A stretch of 64,000 nucleotides of DNA, taken from NCBI GenBank assembly GCA_950295325.1, contig OX485808.1, positions 8,496,501-8,560,500 of the forward strand, given 5' to 3'. Under the pieces are notes generated by a model. That model was not told the origin of the DNA, made no database searches, and worked only from the letters and a program-made list of their open reading frames with translations. The position numbers and the translations under genes were made by a program. Below are positions 58,816-64,000 of the stretch, piece by piece. The first letter of the stretch is position 1; each line of letters starts with the position of its first letter. The DNA comes from Polytrichum commune. Its lineage: Eukaryota > Streptophyta > Polytrichopsida > Polytrichales > Polytrichaceae.

Positions 58816-60787
58816 GATGAAATGTTGACTGAAAGTTATTGTACAAGAGTTTGGATTGAGTCAATACCACGCTAATTATTGCATGTAGTGTCACCGTTCC
58901 TATTTGTCTTGCTCAATACTAATTGCAACCCGCATATGTAATGTCACCAATACTACATATAAACCTAACGTTATTTGTCATTCCTTGTATAAAAAAAATT
59001 GGGCATTATAGAAATAAAAAATCTTGCAATTTTTCATCCATCTTTCAATCATCCGTGACAATATTTCATTACAAAATGGTACGATGCATAATGTACCAAA
59101 CTTTGTGTAGAAAATTGGCATGAGTTTCATCCAAATTTCAATCATCCATGACTGTACTTGTAAATTTATTCATAAGAAGTTTTGTTAGACAGTTACCATA
59201 ACGACACTATATACAGTATTTAATGTACTGCTATGGTAAGCCTGCAAAAACATTGCATTTCAATTCATTGTCTCTATTCTTTTCTTTTTATTTAAATATG
59301 TGATTGTCAATCAGTAACACACACTTATTCAAATGGACATCTGGAATATTCTGGAATTATCCCTTGGATGCTATAAGTGATTATTATGCTACCTTCACCC
59401 TTGCAGTAACTTATCCCAATGTGTCCAAACATAATACACCTTAAACTCCGTAAAATCAACCTCCATAATGTCACACACTCTCTAATATCCCAAAACTCTA
59501 GGGAACGGATGTTTGTAGTTCAAATCTCACTCCTTATTGTCACATTTCTTTCCCTTATATCATGAAATTTGTCATTAATACAAATCACCAAAGAAGTCAA
59601 CCCACACCCTCGCATTGCATCATGTGTCAACATGTGGAGTGTCACCTTCTTATTCTTATTCTTCTTTTTATACCACTCGTTGAATGTTGGTGCATGCGTC
59701 CACCACATTGCCCGGGAAGGCCACGTGGAGTGGATTACACTAGTGTAGGTGATAGGAGAACGAATTCAAATTGTCCTTAGACCTCCTTTGTGTTATTCCA
59801 TAATGTCACATGCTACACTAATTCTATAGTATCACGCATCCATGTTAACACTACAAAACTCCATAATATCTCGTGCACTTTGATCACCACACATGTTATA
59901 ATACGGAGTTTAGAGTGTAATGTATATGTGGATTTACTTTGCAACGTCAAGATTGCACATTGCAAAACAAGTTATTTGGGGGGGGGGGGAACTAAACAAA
60001 TATAATAGAAATCCTAATTATACATATTTTGAGAAGCAATGTGGTCTAATAATTGCTATAGATTTTTATTTTCATAACTAATACAATGTGCGTGTAACAT
60101 AAAGTGTATATAACAAGAGATTCAATCCACATCTAAGACTACAATAGTTTTGACAATTCTATGATAGGATCTGCCCATAGAGAATGCATTTATACAATTT
60201 CGTCATGTTCACAATCCATGCTAATATGATGAGTATCGTCATCTCTAGATGTACTTGAAACCACGATATTATTCTAAATATGCATATATATCCTCATAGG
60301 ATATTTCAATCAACATTGTCCATTCTTTTCAATGAACATGTATGCATCATGGGCAATAAATGGGGAGTGCCGGCAATTAGTTACAAGCTAGCCAGTTGAT
60401 TTTGAGAACTTCTTAATGAAATAGAAATGCTCATGAAGGGGTTCCGGAAGAAAATTTGAGGTTTTTGGAAACATGCCGATTAGGAAAAAAAAATGTCGAC
60501 ATTTAGGCAAGTTGCCCAAAGTACCCATGGCAAATCACTGATTGAAAGGCATTTTTCACGGTGGGTAGCTACCCATACATATACTTTTTAGGGGAAAAAA
60601 ATTAATACTATGCATAGTTGGAGTTACCGCTCACATAAAAGGCTTCAAACTCCCTCCTCTTGTGGACCAAACCACATGTAAGTGTTAAATTTTAGCCTTT
60701 AAACTTAAGTGCACTCCAAAATGGGGGGATTAGAATTTTAGGGATTTGTGGGGCATGAAAACTTGGAATCATGCTTTGCAAGCACGG
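58816..60787. other. gene-free interval with repeat fragments
   Basis: 58885-59000 resembles 20085-20200. A run of 12 G lies at about 59978-59989. Positions 60360-60415 match one end of MITE F (GGGGAG..., then CAATTAGTTACAAGCTAGCCAGTTGA). No coding exon. Confidence 0.45.
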
Positions 60788-61133
60788 TACCCCAACCTCT
60801 TCATTCTTGCAGAGTTAACTCATGTGCAATGTGTTTCTACATCGACGTGTGAGCGTGCTTTTAGTGTGCATAATGATCAAGACTAAGGTTAGAAATAGGT
60901 TGGGCAGTAAGAATCTTGAGGCAATGCTACTAATTGCCTTGGAAGGGCCAAATGAGGGGGTAAATGACATTATCAGTGACGTTGTCCCACTTTGGAAGAA
61001 TAACAGTAAATACCATTTTTTGTATACTAACCCCTCTTCTTATTTGAATTCTCCTAATACACTGAGTGTGAGTGATGTGCCTTGTTCGTTTGGGGTAGTT
61101 GATACTGACAACAATGGTATGCAAATTTCGTGA
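60788..61133 (+). pseudogene. hAT transposase C-terminal (dimerisation) domain remnant
   Basis: From 60788 the frame reads YPNLFILAELTHVQCVSTST then CERAFSV, and after a one-base frame change near 60868 continues MIKTKVRNRLGSKNLEAMLL. The order (hydrophobic A-x-L, V-S-T-x-x-C-E-R-x-F-S, K-x-R-N-R-L) is the hAT family dimerisation signature. No upstream BED finger or catalytic core was found, so this is a frameshifted fragment. Confidence 0.75.
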
Positions 61134-61504
61134 CTTTCAATACTAACCAACCTCTGGAAAATACTTGGACCCTTTGTGAATCTTGTATTTTCTGAAGGCT
61201 ACATCCTTGGCCCTAAGACGGTAGGGGCTTTGCTAGGTTCAACTCTCAATAAGGATACTATTTAGACCAAAAAAGAAAGAAAGATAGTGAATGCCAACAT
61301 TCTTCAACCTTTAATACTTGAAAAAAAGAAAAGGGAATGAAAGACAATGGAACTTAAGGGGGAAAAAAATGGAGAGGGAATAAACATCCACCACCAAATT
61401 ACAAAACCGGTCCCATTTTAAACATTTAGAAAAATAGATAAATGAAAAAAGAAATGTCGACTAGTTGCCTGAATACATTAAGAAATGGGGGATATTAAGG
61501 CACT

Positions 61505-62110
61505 TTATATTAGGGCCCATTTCTAGGGCCTATTTCCAAACCCTAGGCATCAACCAATGAGAGTGCTTAGATTGCCCAAATGGGCCCTAATATGGGCCCA
61601 AGGGCTTTATATTGAGAGTCAGCCCACTTCTCCTAAAGCTTACGTGGCGGGTGACATGGCATCTTTTTGGAGGGAAAGAAATGGGCCAATGCCAAAAAAT
61701 TGGGTCGAGGGTTTATGGAGACCCACTTCACACCTTCGGCCCACTTCACCCAACTTCCGTCATATAGTCATTTATGACTTTATGACTTTATGACTTTATG
61801 ACTTTAGTTCAAGCAAGGGCATAATTCATTTAAGCCCAAGTGGGCCGTGGATTGGGCCTTACAATATAAAGTCCCTAGGCCCATTTGGAAGACCCACTTT
61901 AAAGTAGAATTTCCAATTTGGGTCCTACAAGTGGGCCTATGGACTTTATATTCCAAGGCCCACTCTACGGCCTGCTTTGTAAAGTAGGGCTAAAGCTAAG
62001 GCCCACTTCAAGCCCAAGTGGGCTCAAGTCAAAATGGGTCCAACTCCAAATGGGCCCTAATATAAAGTACCCCTAACCGATAAAATTTACACTCTCTAGG
62101 CCCACTTCCG
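61505..62110. promoter_or_regulatory. Dense cluster of TGGGCY (site II / TCP-type) elements
   Basis: At least 15 copies of TGGGCC, TGGGCT or their complements lie in about 600 bp, many as CCCACTT/AAGTGGG palindromic pairs (for example at 61995-62030). In plants TGGGCY is the site II element bound by TCP factors in promoters of growth-related genes. The cluster lies 1-1.6 kb upstream of the Sec14-like start at 63106. It could equally be part of an unrecognised repeat. Confidence 0.45.
61773..61806 (+). repeat. 8-bp microsatellite (TATGACTT)n
   Basis: Just over four perfect copies of TATGACTT in tandem, embedded in the TGGGCY cluster. Confidence 0.9.
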
Positions 62111-63098
62111 GGTAAATTTTGAAAAGTCCGAGCCACCTCCTAGAAGCTAGGAAATTATGCGTTTTCTCTATAGAACTCCCCAGACTATCCTCTTCTCAAG
62201 GCCCTACCCTATACATAGTGTTGTAGACCAATGCAATTGCTTGAGTCGAGCTCAACCAATCGACACATGTTGTTTGAGCCAACTGGTTCTAGAAGGACAC
62301 ATCATCGTGTGGACGAAGCACCACGAGGTCACGAATTTGGACAATGCCACCTTGTCCACCTGAGAAAGTGAGAAGGCCCCACTATTTCATCCATCCACAA
62401 TCCAAAATATGTTCATCCACATTCATCCTTTGACGCCGGCATATCATCTATCCTTTTCTCAAGATTCTCAGTGGAGACTCAACGATTGGGTGCGATCCCC
62501 ATCCTCCTCACTTCTATTCCAGTGTTCATCCAGTATTCATCCAAGCGGGTCCTCTTCAGTGTTTGCAGAAGAGAAAGCCACCTCGCAGCTTCTTGTCCCC
62601 CCCGGACCCCCTCTCCAAAGGCTGATGCGAGATTCATCAATCCTCTCCGAGTCTCTGGCCGCCGATGTAGGCCCCGATGTAAGAGAGTCCGGGATAATCT
62701 GCTCACTCATGCAACGACGTGTGGAGCCGTGCGTTTTATTCCTTTTTAAAAAAACAAATTCTCGATTTTCGCAATCCTCCGAGCCCAGGGACGCCCTGTT
62801 TGATGTGCATTTGCGGGATTTCCTGAGTCGTTGAAAACTATATGGGAAGCCTTCAAGGAATGTGAGCCCTTCGGAGGCTTCCTCGGACTCAACGTGTGGC
62901 TCGAAGTCAACTCGCGAGGTTTGCAAGGTGAGTGAAGATTCTGCCCTGGAGAATGTTGAGGTTTGTGTTGAAACGGTTTGGACAGCTTGCGGATTGTGTG
63001 CTCTGTTTTGTGTTGTGTTTTTTTGGTGGACTGATCGCGGTTTTTGTGATTGGATGAGGCACAGACGAGGAAGGGGAAGGCTGGAGTGGAACTGAGAT

Positions 63099-63785
63099 TG
63101 CAAGCATGTCGTTTAGGAAAGTAGGAAACAGAGGAGGACATGAGGAGCCGACATCTCTTGCTGAGGAAGATGCCAAGGTAGGCTATGTAGCACATTCATA
63201 GATGTTCTTGTTTTTTTCCTTTCTCTTCACAATATTTTGGTGTAATCATGAATTAAGTTTGCAAGTGCATAGAGTTTCATCATGTTGCCATTGTTCAGTG
63301 GTTTGAAGGCGATGATCGGTTCAGAAGCACATTTTGGCAAAAGGATGATGTCGGCGCTTTACTTGAAATCTTCCCAAATACAACTACCTTAAGGCTCCGT
63401 GTGAAAATCTACACAAGTCGCTCAAGGAACCTGTGTCTGCGAAGTTGATGAAATGCAAGTATGTTGTTTAGGAAATTAAGACTTCAGAGGGCACGATGAG
63501 CCGACCTCCCTTCCTCCTCGCCGAGGAAGATTATGCCAAGCTAGTCTATATATTTTCACAGGATTTTAGTGTACCCAGCATAGAATTTCATAATATGTCA
63601 TGTTGCCTTTGTTTCGTGTTTGACGGCGGCGATTGGTTGCACAAGACTGATACCGGCACTTTACACGAGATTATCGCACTTACAAGCGGGCCAAAGGCCT
63701 GCAAACACAACCACCTTGGTCCTCCGCATGAAGATCTAAACAAGTCGGTCAAGGAACCTGTGTTAGTGAAGCCAAGGAATGGCTG
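63099..63785 (+). repeat. Tandem duplication of about 355 bp covering Sec14-like exon 1
   Basis: Unit 1 starts TGCAAGCATGTCGTTTAGGA at 63099, unit 2 TGCAAGTATGTTGTTTAGGA at 63454. Both then share GAGCCGAC, CGAGGAAGAT or its variant, GTGTA..CA, ATGTTGCC, GGCG(A/G)GATTGG-like text and TCAAGGAACCTGTGT. In unit 2 the exon copy is frameshifted and its splice donor has changed from AAGGTAGG to AAGCTAGT, so it should be skipped. Confidence 0.8.
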
Positions 63786-64000
63786 AAGGCACACGGTCAC
63801 CGCGCTATGTTTCATTCTTGGCTTTTCCTTGAGAAGCAAGAACCGTGAAAACGTTTACCGACCGTAGGAGTCTAGTCTTGGTAATCTTAAGTCTACATGT
63901 CTCTGAAAGGTTTGCAATCGCAGTTGATGAGAGAGATTTGTGTGTGAATTGCCAGGTTCAGGATCTTCGGGCAGCACTGGGACCACTTACTGGGCGTTCC
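63106..64000 (+). CDS. Sec14-like phosphatidylinositol transfer protein, N-terminal part (continues past window)
   Basis: Exon 1 (63106-63177) encodes 24 aa: MSFRKVGNRGGHEEPTSLAE then EDAK, ending at a GT donor. Exon 2 begins at 63956 after a CAG acceptor in the same phase and reads VQDLRAALGPLTGRS to the window edge. This is the opening of the CRAL-TRIO N-terminal domain of plant Sec14-like proteins (the ELRAALGPLxGR segment that precedes the YLRARNW helix). Such proteins move phosphatidylinositol or related lipids between membranes. The lipid-binding domain itself is outside the window. A donor-like GCAAG|GTGAGT near 62922 followed by an AG just before the ATG hints at a spliced 5' leader. 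Intron 1 carries a duplication of exon 1. Confidence 0.6.

Noticed and set aside
62537..63103. 188-codon open frame on minus
   Set aside because: It runs antisense to the leader of the Sec14-like gene, is rich in Ser/Arg/Pro from base composition, and has no recognised motif or splice context.

Overview
This is a 64 kb piece of a plant nuclear genome. Its multi-exon genes have ordinary GT-AG introns and encode plant families: an LRR receptor kinase, a vacuolar cation/proton exchanger, a NUDT20/24-like protein, a nitrobindin-like heme barrel and a Sec14-like lipid transfer protein. They lie in AT-rich DNA full of transposon debris. Intron sizes and protein flavour would fit a seedless land plant such as a moss, but that placement is a guess. 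All gene models here were built by hand from splice sites, frames and remembered family motifs.

Layout. 1-3241: 5' half of a decayed Ty1/copia retrotransposon on the minus strand, with its LTR at 2947-3241. 3242-10600: no gene seen, one hAT-type MITE. 10613-18766 (-): an apparently intact LRR receptor-like kinase in 18 exons, about 952 aa. 18785-30400: no gene seen, several MITEs and a SINE. 30406-35290 (+): a broken copy of the same receptor kinase, placed head-to-head with the intact gene. 35398-37718: two MITEs. 38575-42846 (-): a NUDT20/24-like protein whose catalytic Nudix helix has lost its glutamates. 44075-48592 (-): a CAX-type exchanger whose 5' end is unresolved. 50579-50774: a second SINE, near the likely CAX promoter. 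52158-52248: a 39-bp perfect inverted repeat. 55122-58250 (-): a four-exon nitrobindin-like gene with a fossil duplicate of part of exon 1 in its first intron. 60788-61133: a hAT transposase remnant. 61505-62110: a dense cluster of TGGGCY elements. 63106-64000 (+): the first two exons of a Sec14-like gene that leaves the window, with a tandem duplication in intron 1.

The host genes look like unrelated housekeeping and signalling genes with no operon-like logic. The most unusual items are the catalytically blank Nudix protein, the long perfect hairpin, the intact/decayed receptor-kinase pair, and the well-dated transposon insertions (SINEs with 15-16 bp target duplications; one MITE nested in another).
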